Notes: generated from the sequence alone by a model not told the origin. A DNA stretch of 13,762 nucleotides from Candidatus Brocadia sp. (GCA_030837935.1 JAUQXU010000060.1:1-13762); one strand, 5' to 3'; shown: positions 6,791-13,762, counted from the stretch's first letter. A program made the numbers and translations.

Positions 6791-6866
6791 TCCCCTCTAA
6801 AAAGAGGGGGGCGGGGAGTGTTAAAGGTGTTTTTACACACCCCTTAATCCCCTCTTTCTAGAGGGG
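6791..6866. repeat. multi-hairpin palindromic repeat cluster
   Basis: Two near-identical hairpins bracket the element: CCCCTCT, loop AAAA, AGAGGGG (6792-6809) and CCCCTCT, loop TTCT, AGAGGGG (6849-6866). Between them, GGTGT and ACACC (6826-6841) can form a third stem. The interior TTAAAGGTGTTTTT resembles the left end of the repeat at 10774. It ends 39 bases before the next gene and looks like a dispersed mobile or REP-type repeat. Confidence 0.6.
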
Positions 6867-6905
6867 AAACTGTGATTGAAATTCCTAATACATTAAATTA
6901 TTCTT

Positions 6906-7931
6906 ATGATTGTAAATATCTTCACCCTTATCATGTTGTTTGTTGCCTTTTTGTCCCTCTTCTTAGGCGGATTTTTATTTTACGCAGCCTTAAAGATGTT
7001 ACTTGGTTTTGAACCTATTATCCCATTAGAGACAAAAAGTAAATTTGAACAGAAGGGTTATCTGATATTTCTCCTGGCGTGTGTGATTCTATCGGTAAGG
7101 ATGCTCGCCTGGCCGTGGTTCTACTTTATGCTCCAGAGCTTTGTATCTGAGGTGCCAGGCGCGATGTGCATGTTTGGGGTTACACAGATTTTGCCGTCCA
7201 CGGTCACCATTTTACAGATCATTAAACCCCTTTCGTTCTTTATCATGGGTGGCTGGCTGCTGTGTTATTACGTTGATAAATCTCTGCCAACAAACCCGCT
7301 GGCCAGAAAAAATCTATTCTTCCTTCTCCCCGTTTGCGGGGTGTTTCTCATTGACAGCATTGCGGATATTTATTATGTGCTTCGTATGAAGCCCTTGATG
7401 TCTGTCTCATGCTGTGCCACCTTCTTTGATGTGCCTCTTAGACCTTCGGCCATGATCCCACAGGCTATCTTCGGACGACACTTTCAGAAGATTTTATTTA
7501 TTGCGTATTACCTGACAAATATCACCCTTATTGCTTTATTATTTACGACCCTTTCAAAAAAATGGCTTTCATTAGCATCGTTACCTAAGAAGATTATCCT
7601 TTATAGCCAGGCTGTGATAGGTATTGTCAATATCCCTGTTGTGATCTATGCGTATATTGAAAACATTGCCCCACGACTTATGCAACTCCCCTATCATCAT
7701 TGTATTTACTGTTTTATGGGGAACGGCCTGGTGCCTGATGCCCCTGTTATGCTCGGTTTATTTGTCATTGGTACCTTTGCTATCGGTTGGATGGGTATTC
7801 TGCGTCTTCTTTGCATGGTTACAGAAACGCAAATTGTAACAGAGAGGCTTTTGGTGAAGGTAAATAGCTTATCTGCCTTTTGCCTGCTTGCCTCCATTAT
7901 GATGGTAACTATACATTTGATACTCACATGA
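6906..7931 (+). CDS. polytopic membrane protein with exposed cysteine motifs, function unknown
   Basis: This 341-residue protein has about eight hydrophobic segments (near residues 5-30, 52-80, 100-122, 138-158, 196-216, 232-252, 280-304 and 322-340). I do not recognise a named family. Three cysteine sites fall in loops between segments: GAMCMFGVTQ (86-95), VSCCATFFDVP (167-177) and YHHCIYCFMG (263-272). The His-His-Cys-x-x-Cys site in particular looks like a soft-metal or thiol centre. The next plus-strand gene is NosL-like, also with a cysteine pair and a signal anchor, so a joint role in copper or other metal delivery outside the cytoplasm is a reasonable inference, not a demonstrated one. 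The ATG at 6906 has no clear ribosome site; the repeat cluster lies just upstream, so its own promoter is not obvious. Confidence 0.8.
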   Translation: MIVNIFTLIMLFVAFLSLFLGGFLFYAALKMLLGFEPIIPLETKSKFEQKGYLIFLLACVILSVRMLAWPWFYFMLQSFVSEVPGAMCMFGVTQILPSTVTILQIIKPLSFFIMGGWLLCYYVDKSLPTNPLARKNLFFLLPVCGVFLIDSIADIYYVLRMKPLMSVSCCATFFDVPLRPSAMIPQAIFGRHFQKILFIAYYLTNITLIALLFTTLSKKWLSLASLPKKIILYSQAVIGIVNIPVVIYAYIENIAPRLMQLPYHHCIYCFMGNGLVPDAPVMLGLFVIGTFAIGWMGILRLLCMVTETQIVTERLLVKVNSLSAFCLLASIMMVTIHLILT

Positions 7932-7951
7932 CAAAATTTTTCATTGGGTGG

Positions 7952-7975
7952 CACGGACAAACTTGTTTGTCCGTG
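7952..7975. repeat. 24-bp perfect palindrome before the NosL-like gene
   Basis: The arms CACGGACAAAC and GTTTGTCCGTG are exact inverted copies around a two-base TT centre, in the gap between the membrane protein and the NosL-like gene. No T-run follows. It could be a dispersed repeat, an RNA hairpin that separates expression of the two genes, or an operator. Confidence 0.7.
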
Positions 7976-8024
7976 TAATTATGAATTATCTGGATTCGCT
8001 TCAGTTAACTTATTGAATTCTCGC

Positions 8025-8456
8025 ATGACAAAAAAATTCTGGATTGGACTTGCTATTATCTTTGGTATTGCGCTCGGAGGGGTGTTATATCAAAAATTCA
8101 TAAAAAGCCCGCGTTGTGCTTATGATGGATCTGCTATTCCGCTTATCTATGAGGTTGATATTGTCCTTAAGGACCAGTCAACAAAGAAATTTTGCTCTAT
8201 CTATTGCGCGGTGCAATGGTTCAAAAACAATGTTCAATGGATTGATCATGTTATCGTTACCGATGAAATGAGGGGGAATAAAATAGACTCATATATGGCA
8301 TATTTTGTAGAAAGTGAACTGATCACAAATGAAACCAACGACAATCGCATCCATGTCTTTCAACAACGCCAAGACGCCCTTACCCATGCGGAAAGGTTTC
8401 ATGGAACGATATCAGATGATCCATTTACCATAGACGAGTTTGAAAAATCTCAATAA
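8025..8456 (+). CDS. NosL-like membrane-anchored protein (probable metal chaperone)
   Basis: This 143-residue protein has an uncleaved or weakly cleaved N-terminal anchor (residues 4-26, FWIGLAIIFGIALGGVLY) and an exported soluble domain. The domain reads RCAYDGSAIP (30-39), KKFCSIYCAVQWF (54-66), DHVIVTDEMRGNKIDSYMAY (74-93), then FVESELI and a helix near DALTHAERFHG. This order (a cysteine plus small-residue turn, a strand with F-C-S, a V-x-D strand, an ID-A-Y-V-x-S core and a final A-F-G helix) resembles NosL, the Cu(I)-binding accessory protein of nitrous oxide reductase. The lipobox and CxxCGM of true NosL are missing; Cys31, Cys57 and Cys61 could bind metal instead. I chose the ATG at 8025 because the frame upstream runs through a palindrome from a TTG. 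No nosZ is in view. Confidence 0.65.
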   Translation: MTKKFWIGLAIIFGIALGGVLYQKFIKSPRCAYDGSAIPLIYEVDIVLKDQSTKKFCSIYCAVQWFKNNVQWIDHVIVTDEMRGNKIDSYMAYFVESELITNETNDNRIHVFQQRQDALTHAERFHGTISDDPFTIDEFEKSQ

Positions 8457-8463
8457 AAAACAG

Positions 8464-8493
8464 GGTATACTGACAAGTCAGTATACCTTCATT
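8464..8493 (+). terminator. perfect hairpin after the NosL-like gene, probable terminator
   Basis: The arms GGTATACTGAC (8464-8474) and GTCAGTATACC (8477-8487) are exact inverted copies around AA, preceded by an A-run (8455-8460) and followed by TTCATT. It begins eight bases after the stop codon. The weak T-tract makes termination likely but not certain. Its 11-2-11 design mirrors the palindrome at 7952. Confidence 0.55.
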
Positions 8494-8592
8494 CTCCGAG
8501 TCTCATGGCCTCTGTGGTTTTTTGCTTATCCCAAAACTCGAACGAGCCGGAATGCATAGCGCGGGCGTGTCAGCCGCTTGCGGGAGTTAGGG

Positions 8593-8635
8593 GGGGATAT
8601 CCCCAGCCAAGCGCCGACAACAAAGGATCGGCGCT
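8593..8635. repeat. palindromic REP-like element in a convergent gap
   Basis: GGGGATATCCCC (8593-8604) is a perfect palindrome. It is followed by AGCGCCGA (8610-8617) and TCGGCGCT (8628-8635), which form an 8-bp stem with a 10-base loop. The element is clearly more GC-rich than its surroundings and lies between the convergent NosL-like and transketolase genes, a typical place for REP elements or a bidirectional transcript end. Confidence 0.55.
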
Positions 8636-8664
8636 ACGTTATTTGCTAAAATTTTGATACGTGC

Positions 8665-10677
8665 CTATATGCCCCATTTTTTAGCAATTTCACTCAAGAT
8701 ATTCTTTGCCGTAAAACCATAGTGCTCAGCTAATATTTTTGCTGGTGCAGAGGTACCATACCGATCGATTCCCATGACAAGGCCTTCGAACCCAACAAAT
8801 TCATACCAGCTGCTTTTCCCAGCGGCTTCAATAGCTACCCGCTTCTTACACGCTGGTGGAAGTATGTTGTTCTTGTATTCTTCAGGGTTAGCTCTGAACA
8901 ACTCAAAACTTGGCACACTGATCAGCCTTGCCTGGACACCCTTTGCCTGTAATTGTAATGTAGCTTCAAGGGCAATAGAGACCTCTGAACCGGTTGCCAT
9001 AAGAATGATCTCAGGGGGTTTGACAGAATCCTTTAATATATAGGCGCCGTATTTTAATTGACTTTGTGACGGATAGATTGAACGGTTAATTACCGGGAGA
9101 TCCTGACGGGTCAGGATCAGAAGCGTTGGACCATCTTTATGATTGAGCGCTTCCACCCATGCGGCGGCAGTTTCTGTGGCATCTGATGGCCGTATTACAA
9201 GCACGTTTGGAATTGCACGCAGGGATGGTAGATGTTCGATGGGCTGATGGGTTGGCCCGTCTTCACCGACAAAGATACTATCGTGGGTAAATACATAAAT
9301 CACCTGAATCCTCATTAAGGCTGCAAGTCGAATGGAAGGTCTCATATAATCCGAGAACATCAGAAAAGTAGAACCAAAGGGGATAACACCTCCGTAAAGT
9401 GCCAATCCATTTAAAATACCACCCATCGCATGTTCCCTCACCCCAAAATGAATATTCTTCCCTGCACATGTATTTTTGTCTAGAGAAGGGGCGCTTTTGA
9501 TGTAGGTCTTTGTAGATGGGCAAAGGTCAGCAGATCCACCTAAAAAAGAGGGTATCCGCTGTGCAATCACCTGCATCATTTCTCCGGAGGCTGAACGGGT
9601 GGCCATTGAATCTTTTTTTATGGTTTTGAGTAATTCAGATTCCAAATCTCCAGGAATCTCTTTTTTAAAGTAGGCATCCCATTCCAGGGAAAGATTGGGA
9701 TGTTCTTTTTTACATCTATTAAACAGAGACTGCCAATTCACATACTCTACCTGGAGTTCGGCAACACGAGACTGACAAAGCTGTTTTACTTCGTCCGGGA
9801 TGCAGAATGCCGGGTTTTGAGGCCAGCCGAGGTTTTCTTTCGTTAATTCGAGTTCTTTAGCTCCCAGAGGTTCTCCGTGAACTGAGGCTGTATCCTGTTT
9901 ATTGGGACAGCCTTTACCGATGTGAGTCCTGGCAATAATCAGAGAAGGCTTCTCTTTTTCATTTCGTGCCGATTCGATAGCCCCGGCAATTTCATTATGG
10001 TCATGCCCGTCAATCTTGTATACTCGCCAGTTATAGGCCTCAAACCGTTTTGCAACATCTTCCGTAAAGGCAAGAGACGTATTTCCCTCAATAGAGATTT
10101 GGTTACTGTCGTAAATATAAATAATGTGGGAAAGTCCGAGATGTCCTGCGAACGAAGCAGCCTCTGAGGTTATGCCTTCCATCAGATCTCCATCACTCAC
10201 AATACCATAAATGTGATGATTAATAAGAGTTCTGCCATCTTTGTTAAATCGGTCTGCCAGCACCCGTTCAGCCAGCGCCATACCCACTCCGTTGGCAAAT
10301 CCCTGACCGAGAGGTCCCGTGGTAACTTCTACCCCTGGGGTATGCCCATATTCAGGGTGACCGGGCGTCTTGCTCCCAAATTGGCGGAATTGTTTTATCT
10401 CATCTAAGGACAGATCATAGCCAAAAAGATGTAACAATGAATACAACAACATGGAACCGTGCCCTGCAGACAGTATAAACCGGTCCCGGTTTGGCCATTG
10501 TGGGTCTTTTGGATTAAATCGCAGGAATTGCATCCAGAGAACAAAGGCGATGTCTGCACATCCCATAGGGAGACCGGGATGACCCGATTGCGCCTTTTCA
10601 ACGGCGTCCGCAGAAAGCATTCTTAAGGTATTTGCGGCCAGATCAATTTTGTGTTTGTCTATTTTACTTATCAGCAT
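8665..10677 (-). CDS. tkt: transketolase
   Basis: This cytoplasmic, thiamine-diphosphate and Mg-dependent enzyme moves two-carbon ketol units between sugar phosphates in the pentose phosphate and Calvin-type pathways. The 670 residues are the full normal length. In order they show SGHPGLPMGCAD (31-42), AGHGSMLLYSLL (71-82), TGPLGQGFANGVGMA (120-134), the ThDP/Mg motif SDGDLMEG (161-168) with Asn192 in the DSNQISIEG segment, THIGKGCPNK (251-260), FGVREHAMG (411-419) with the cofactor-activating glutamate, and GEDGPTHQPIEHL (471-483). All key residues look intact. The start is supported by AAGGAG 6-7 bases upstream on the minus strand. It lies 215 bases downstream of proC on the same strand, separated by an inverted-repeat element, so common transcription is uncertain. 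Confidence 0.98.
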   Translation of the reverse strand: MLISKIDKHKIDLAANTLRMLSADAVEKAQSGHPGLPMGCADIAFVLWMQFLRFNPKDPQWPNRDRFILSAGHGSMLLYSLLHLFGYDLSLDEIKQFRQFGSKTPGHPEYGHTPGVEVTTGPLGQGFANGVGMALAERVLADRFNKDGRTLINHHIYGIVSDGDLMEGITSEAASFAGHLGLSHIIYIYDSNQISIEGNTSLAFTEDVAKRFEAYNWRVYKIDGHDHNEIAGAIESARNEKEKPSLIIARTHIGKGCPNKQDTASVHGEPLGAKELELTKENLGWPQNPAFCIPDEVKQLCQSRVAELQVEYVNWQSLFNRCKKEHPNLSLEWDAYFKKEIPGDLESELLKTIKKDSMATRSASGEMMQVIAQRIPSFLGGSADLCPSTKTYIKSAPSLDKNTCAGKNIHFGVREHAMGGILNGLALYGGVIPFGSTFLMFSDYMRPSIRLAALMRIQVIYVFTHDSIFVGEDGPTHQPIEHLPSLRAIPNVLVIRPSDATETAAAWVEALNHKDGPTLLILTRQDLPVINRSIYPSQSQLKYGAYILKDSVKPPEIILMATGSEVSIALEATLQLQAKGVQARLISVPSFELFRANPEEYKNNILPPACKKRVAIEAAGKSSWYEFVGFEGLVMGIDRYGTSAPAKILAEHYGFTAKNILSEIAKKWGI

Positions 10678-10773
10678 GAATAACTCCTTGTATACAGATC
10701 CCCTTTTAGAATAATTATTTGAAGCCCCTTTTGAAGTACATCGTTACCCACATTTATATTTGTAGAGTGGGGT

Positions 10774-10849
10774 AAAGGTGTTTTTCCCCTCCTTACAAAG
10801 GAAGGGATTAAGGGGTGGTCTTAATAATAATATCTCGTAAAACACCTTT
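10774..10849. repeat. MITE-like element with 11-bp terminal inverted repeats
   Basis: AAAGGTGTTTT (10774-10784) and AAAACACCTTT (10839-10849) are perfect inverted copies bounding 76 bases. Inside, CCCTCCTT and AAGG-A-AGGG (10787-10806) form a second hairpin with one bulged base. Part of the left arm (TAAAGGTGTTTTT) matches 6822-6834. The element lies between proC and transketolase; on the minus strand it could also act as a transcript-end hairpin for proC. Confidence 0.6.
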
Positions 10850-10892
10850 CATATTTAAGGTGAGTAATATGGTTTGCTATCCCAGACTATGT

Positions 10893-11708
10893 TTATAGCA
10901 ATTCACCCAATTTCTTCGACTTTAAGGTGGCAGCCTCAACGGCATTTATCATGGCAGATCTGAGTCCACCGTCTTCTAATTTACTTACCCCTTCAATGGT
11001 TGTACCCCCTGGCGAGGTCACGGCATCTTTTAACTGTGCTGGATGTTGTCCTGTTTCTAATACCATCTTTGCAGCTCCCAGCACAGTCTGTGCTGCAAGA
11101 GTGGTGGCCACATCCCTTGGCAACCCCATCTTGACGCCACCATCAGACAATGCCTCAATGAACATATACACGTATGCAGGTCCACTTCCGCTCAACCCTG
11201 TTACGGCATCAAGATACTTTTCATCCAGTTGAAATACCTTTCCAACGGCGTTAAATATAGTAAACACGACTTGCCCATCAGCGCTTGTTGCATGCTTACC
11301 TAAGGCAAATGCCGTGGCAGAGGTGCCTATCAAGCAAGGAGTATTGGGCATTACACGGATGATCCGAATACCCGCCTGTAACCGAGATTCAATGAATCGA
11401 ATGGGAATGCCTGCTGCAATTGACACTACTAAATGCCGATGGGTAATATCATTTTTTAAATTATTGAGAACTTCGTCCATCAATTGCGGTTTTACCGCTA
11501 ATATAACAATGTCGGCAAATGAAGCAACGTCCCTGTTGTTTTGGGTGGTTTTTATACCAATTTCCTGGCTTAATAATCTGCATCGTTCCATAATCACATC
11601 ACTAACAATAATACGGTCTGCTTCAGTCAGTTTAGCGCTCACAACACCTTTGCAAAGAGCCTCTCCCATCTTTCCGCCGCCAATAAATCCAATTTTTTCT
11701 TTTAGCAT
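10893..11708 (-). CDS. proC: pyrroline-5-carboxylate reductase
   Basis: This enzyme catalyses the last step of proline synthesis, NAD(P)H-dependent reduction of pyrroline-5-carboxylate to proline, in the cytoplasm. The 271 residues match the family length. The N-terminal Rossmann domain has IGFIGGGKMGEA (6-17), the conserved AVKPQ (71-75) and RVMPNTP (118-124). The C-terminal dimer domain has TGLSGSGPAYVYMFIEAL (170-187) and the signature VTSPGGTTIEG (230-240). No defect is visible. The ATG at 11708 has AAAGGGAT about ten bases upstream, an acceptable though slightly distant ribosome site. It is followed on the minus strand by an inverted-repeat element and then transketolase. Confidence 0.98.
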   Translation of the reverse strand: MLKEKIGFIGGGKMGEALCKGVVSAKLTEADRIIVSDVIMERCRLLSQEIGIKTTQNNRDVASFADIVILAVKPQLMDEVLNNLKNDITHRHLVVSIAAGIPIRFIESRLQAGIRIIRVMPNTPCLIGTSATAFALGKHATSADGQVVFTIFNAVGKVFQLDEKYLDAVTGLSGSGPAYVYMFIEALSDGGVKMGLPRDVATTLAAQTVLGAAKMVLETGQHPAQLKDAVTSPGGTTIEGVSKLEDGGLRSAMINAVEAATLKSKKLGELL

Positions 11709-12051
11709 AATATGCTATCCCTTTAGTTTTTAAATAGGTATCCAGATTTTTAAATCATCTGTGTAATCTATGAAATCTGTAGTTCTGAATATTTTTGTCT
11801 GAGACCTTGACCGTTATTTATTTGAATATCTTAGCATTTTAATTCCTTTGAATTCTATATCTTTTTGTCTTTGCTTCATATTTTTTGAATTATTCTGTTA
11901 GTAAATTCAATAATTCCTGTTCAAACTCTTTATACATACATTTTATTTGACATAAATTACTATCTTTGTGTTTAATAATGAAAATACCGTATACGCTAAT
12001 ACGCTAAAAAATTTAATCTGCGTTTTTTCATTTAACCGAAAGGAGGCAAAA
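11709..12051. other. 343-base AT-rich gap between divergent proC and the DUF1264 gene
   Basis: No gene is credible here. The stretch is strongly AT-rich and should contain the proC promoter on the minus strand at its left end. The promoter and about 70-base leader of the DUF1264 gene occupy its right third. I see no repeat or structured RNA in the middle (about 11740-11940). Confidence 0.6.
11947..11976 (+). promoter_or_regulatory. sigma-70 type promoter of the DUF1264 gene pair
   Basis: A perfect TTGACA (11947-11952), an 18-base spacer and TTTAAT (11971-11976, 5 of 6) predict a transcript start near 11983. The leader would be about 70 bases and end in the strong ribosome site AGGAGG at 12041-12046. 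Confidence 0.6.
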
Positions 12052-12807
12052 ATGTTTCGACATTCCTGCAAAACGATGATGAATAAAATGCTGGCAGTTG
12101 GTGTTGTTGTGGTTATTGGTTTGATGTTCATTTCAACCAAAGGTGTTGCAGCGGAAAAGGAGAGTCATGGCGTTGACAACGTGAATAAGCTAAAGTATGC
12201 CGACCCCGTCAAGGATATTCATCTATACCTGTGCGCATTTCATATTGCCAAGAATAACCCTAACTTTACGGTAGAGGCTCATCACTATTGTTCGATGCGG
12301 AATCTTAATATCCAGGGTGGCGATCTCCATCAATGTATAATTTATGACTCAAAGGAAGCACCTGCCAGACTTCTTGGCATTGAGTACATTATTAGTAACG
12401 AGACCTATCAAAAACTGCCGGCAGAGGAAAAAAAGTATTGGCATCCACATGCTTATGAAATAATAGCCGGACAACTCATTGTTCCAGATTTATCTGATAT
12501 GGGGGATAAGGCGCTTGAAGGCTTTATGACGAGTTGGGGTAAAACGTTCCATACGTGGCCTGATCCCAGCACTGAGATTCCATTAGGCGAACCGCTTCTG
12601 ATGTGGTCTGCCGGTGCCGATGGGCAAATCAGCAAAGAGACATTAGATAAACGCGATAAGCAATTCGGTATTTCTACGGAGAAACTCCGCGAACGAAGAA
12701 AGATATATGGTTACCAGGTTCCAAAAGTGGAAGTGCCTAAGTCGGTTGATGAGATAGGACGACAATGGACGAGTAAGGGGCCAGATAAACCAGAGAAGTT
12801 AAAATAA
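12052..12807 (+). CDS. exported DUF1264 (OBAP-like) protein
   Basis: This 251-residue protein begins with a Sec-type signal peptide (basic residues to 12, hydrophobic core 13-28, probable cleavage after GVAA at 31-34). The mature part is a DUF1264 domain, the family named for plant oil-body-associated proteins; its biochemical role is unknown. Family blocks seen are DIHLYLCAFH (55-64), EAHHYCSM (75-82), HQCIIYDSKEAPARLLGIEY (93-112), LPAEEKKYWHPHAYEI (122-137) and SWGKTFHTWP (161-170). Several conserved His and Cys residues (HHYC, HQC, HPH) could form a metal site, which is inference. The start at 12052 is fixed by AGGAGG five bases before it. A haloperoxidase-like Tat protein begins 59 bases after its stop, probably in the same transcript, so both products would sit outside the cytoplasm. 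Confidence 0.88.
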   Translation: MFRHSCKTMMNKMLAVGVVVVIGLMFISTKGVAAEKESHGVDNVNKLKYADPVKDIHLYLCAFHIAKNNPNFTVEAHHYCSMRNLNIQGGDLHQCIIYDSKEAPARLLGIEYIISNETYQKLPAEEKKYWHPHAYEIIAGQLIVPDLSDMGDKALEGFMTSWGKTFHTWPDPSTEIPLGEPLLMWSAGADGQISKETLDKRDKQFGISTEKLRERRKIYGYQVPKVEVPKSVDEIGRQWTSKGPDKPEKLK

Positions 12808-12866
12808 CTATTACCCGAAATTCCCAGCATTCCGCTCATAAACCACAATGAGGGAGAAGAACTCAC

Positions 12867-13700
12867 ATGGTAAAAAAACAACTCCGCGGCAAAAAAACTG
12901 ATACAGACGAAGTTGTAAACATAAAAGAAAAACCATCATCTTCTTCATACAGCAGACGTGCATTCCTTGCGGGTATCGGCGGAGCAGCAGCCTTAAGCGC
13001 CATAGGCCTGCCGCCAATCACGTTCTTGAATCGCGCTGAGGCCACGGAGGATGAAATCGGATCGTTAAACGCCAAGCAACGCCGCAATAAGGCATATAAG
13101 GTCCGTCATGAGGCAGCGCTTTATCAAAAAAACCTTCCTCTCCCCAAGCACCCCGACAACGGGGAAGAGAAAGACTATCCGTACCTGGCGAATTTTTCCA
13201 AGGGGCTCCCGCATAATAATTTCGGCGAAGTGGATCATGATGCCTATCAGTCCCTACTGGATGCACTCTCGGTCGGAAACGATGCATCTTTTGAACGTAT
13301 CCCGCTTGGCGGCATACGGCCGCTGAGGAACCCGCAAGCAGGACTTGCCTTTGATCTTGAGGGCCCAGACTCTCATCATTTGAAGATCCGTCCGGCGCCT
13401 CGCATCGATAGTCCTGAGAATTCGGGTGAGATGGCGGAGTTGTACTGGATGGCGCTCGCCCGAGATGTAAACTTTACCGAATACGATAACGACCCTCTCA
13501 TCGCTGATGCCTGCACAGACATGTCGGGCTTCTCCGATTTTCTCGGCCCAAAGCAAAATGGTTTCGTTGCCCCGGCTACGATATTCCGCGGTAACACCAT
13601 AGGCGACCAAAATGGTCCCTACGTAGTGTTTGAACGGAAACACCCCAAAGCCAAGTGGAATAAGGCAAAGCAGGTGGAAATAGGTAATGAAGAGCGTTGA
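12867..13700 (+). CDS. Tat-exported vanadium haloperoxidase-like protein, lacking the catalytic C-terminal half
   Basis: The protein starts with a long polar leader and a twin-arginine motif (YSRRAFLAG, 28-36), a hydrophobic stretch and a likely cleavage after AEA (57-59). Residues 80-253 match the N-terminal half of bacterial vanadium-dependent haloperoxidases: PLPKHPDNGEE (91-101), YLANFSKGLPHNNFGEVD (106-123), IPLGGIRPLRNPQAGLAFDL (145-164), GEMAELYWMALARDV (187-201), FLGPK (225-229) and FRGNTIGDQNGPYV (240-253). Known relatives continue with a helical domain carrying the vanadate-binding Lys, Arg and His residues (PAP2 fold). Here similarity stops at GPYV, and 24 unrelated basic residues lead to a stop. 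No other frame of the remaining bases restores the expected sequence. It is probably inactive as a haloperoxidase. By eye it is richer in GC than its neighbours. GAGGGAG supports the start. Confidence 0.75.
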   Translation: MVKKQLRGKKTDTDEVVNIKEKPSSSSYSRRAFLAGIGGAAALSAIGLPPITFLNRAEATEDEIGSLNAKQRRNKAYKVRHEAALYQKNLPLPKHPDNGEEKDYPYLANFSKGLPHNNFGEVDHDAYQSLLDALSVGNDASFERIPLGGIRPLRNPQAGLAFDLEGPDSHHLKIRPAPRIDSPENSGEMAELYWMALARDVNFTEYDNDPLIADACTDMSGFSDFLGPKQNGFVAPATIFRGNTIGDQNGPYVVFERKHPKAKWNKAKQVEIGNEER

Positions 13701-13725
13701 ATAATACCGAGAGATAGGGTAAAAT

Positions 13726-13762
13726 ATGGCGAAAACAAAGGGATTCTTGTGTGAAAGGGTCC
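13726..13762 (+). CDS. possible start of another gene (runs off the window)
   Basis: An ATG at 13726, six bases after AGGG, opens a frame reading MAKTKGFLCERV to the window edge. A stop codon (13720-13722) precedes it in the same frame. Twelve residues are too few to identify a family, and the call rests only on the ribosome site and the 25-base spacing from the previous stop. Confidence 0.3.
   Translation, partial: MAKTKGFLCERV

Noticed and set aside
7944..8024. 27-residue N-terminal extension of the NosL-like protein from a TTG
   Set aside because: The extension is translated from a perfect palindrome and would place a polar stretch before the membrane anchor; the ATG at 8025 gives a normal signal anchor.
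11968..12051. 28-residue N-terminal extension of the DUF1264 protein
   Set aside because: It would start inside the -35 to -10 spacer of the predicted promoter and precede a proper signal peptide; the AGGAGG site at 12041 fixes the start at 12052.
13254..13643. 129-residue minus-strand frame inside the haloperoxidase-like gene
   Set aside because: It mirrors a conserved coding region on the plus strand and shows no recognisable domain or ribosome site.
1..13762. tRNA, rRNA or CRISPR array
   Set aside because: I saw no cloverleaf with a conserved T-loop, no rRNA signature, and no regularly spaced direct repeats on either strand.

Overview
The window comes from a bacterial chromosome of moderate, roughly 42% GC by eye. 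The genes have Gram-negative style export signals (a Tat leader, a Sec leader and a signal anchor), and short GC-rich palindromes are scattered between them. The mix includes a relic of a GxxExxY protein, an exported DUF1264 protein next to a vanadium-haloperoxidase-like protein, a NosL-like protein and an ACR3 arsenite operon. That, plus the repeat style, makes me suspect an anammox-type planctomycete (Brocadia/Kuenenia group). No lineage marker is present, so this is inference only.

Layout. Bases 1-287 hold the end of a LolD/MacB-type ABC ATPase. A hairpin and a decayed GxxExxY fragment follow, converging on a minus-strand SulP anion transporter (596-2191). A 633-base gap ends in a good promoter with an overlapping palindromic operator. 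These drive a five-gene plus-strand arsenic-type operon (2825-6712): ArsR repressor, COG0701 permease, small CxxC thioredoxin-like protein, SLATT two-TM protein and ACR3 arsenite exporter. A probable terminator and a repeat cluster close it. Next is a plus-strand pair (6906-8456): a polytopic membrane protein with several cysteine motifs and a NosL-like membrane-anchored protein, which together suggest extracytoplasmic metal handling. A convergent gap with palindromes precedes two minus-strand housekeeping genes, transketolase (8665-10677) and proC (10893-11708), separated by a MITE-like inverted repeat. The right end is a plus-strand exported pair from its own promoter: a DUF1264 protein (12052-12807) and a Tat-exported haloperoxidase N-terminal half (12867-13700) that lacks the catalytic half. 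A possible new gene starts at 13726.

The most unusual feature is in the arsenic operon. The SLATT gene and acr3 lie in one reading frame separated by a single TAA. The sequence after that stop still reads like the C-terminal helix of a SLATT domain, and acr3 has no convincing start of its own. This looks like a SLATT-ACR3 fusion that is either broken by a nonsense codon or expressed through reinitiation or readthrough. SLATT domains are otherwise best known as predicted membrane effectors in nucleotide-signalling conflict systems. The second candidate for novelty is the cysteine-rich membrane protein with its NosL-like partner.
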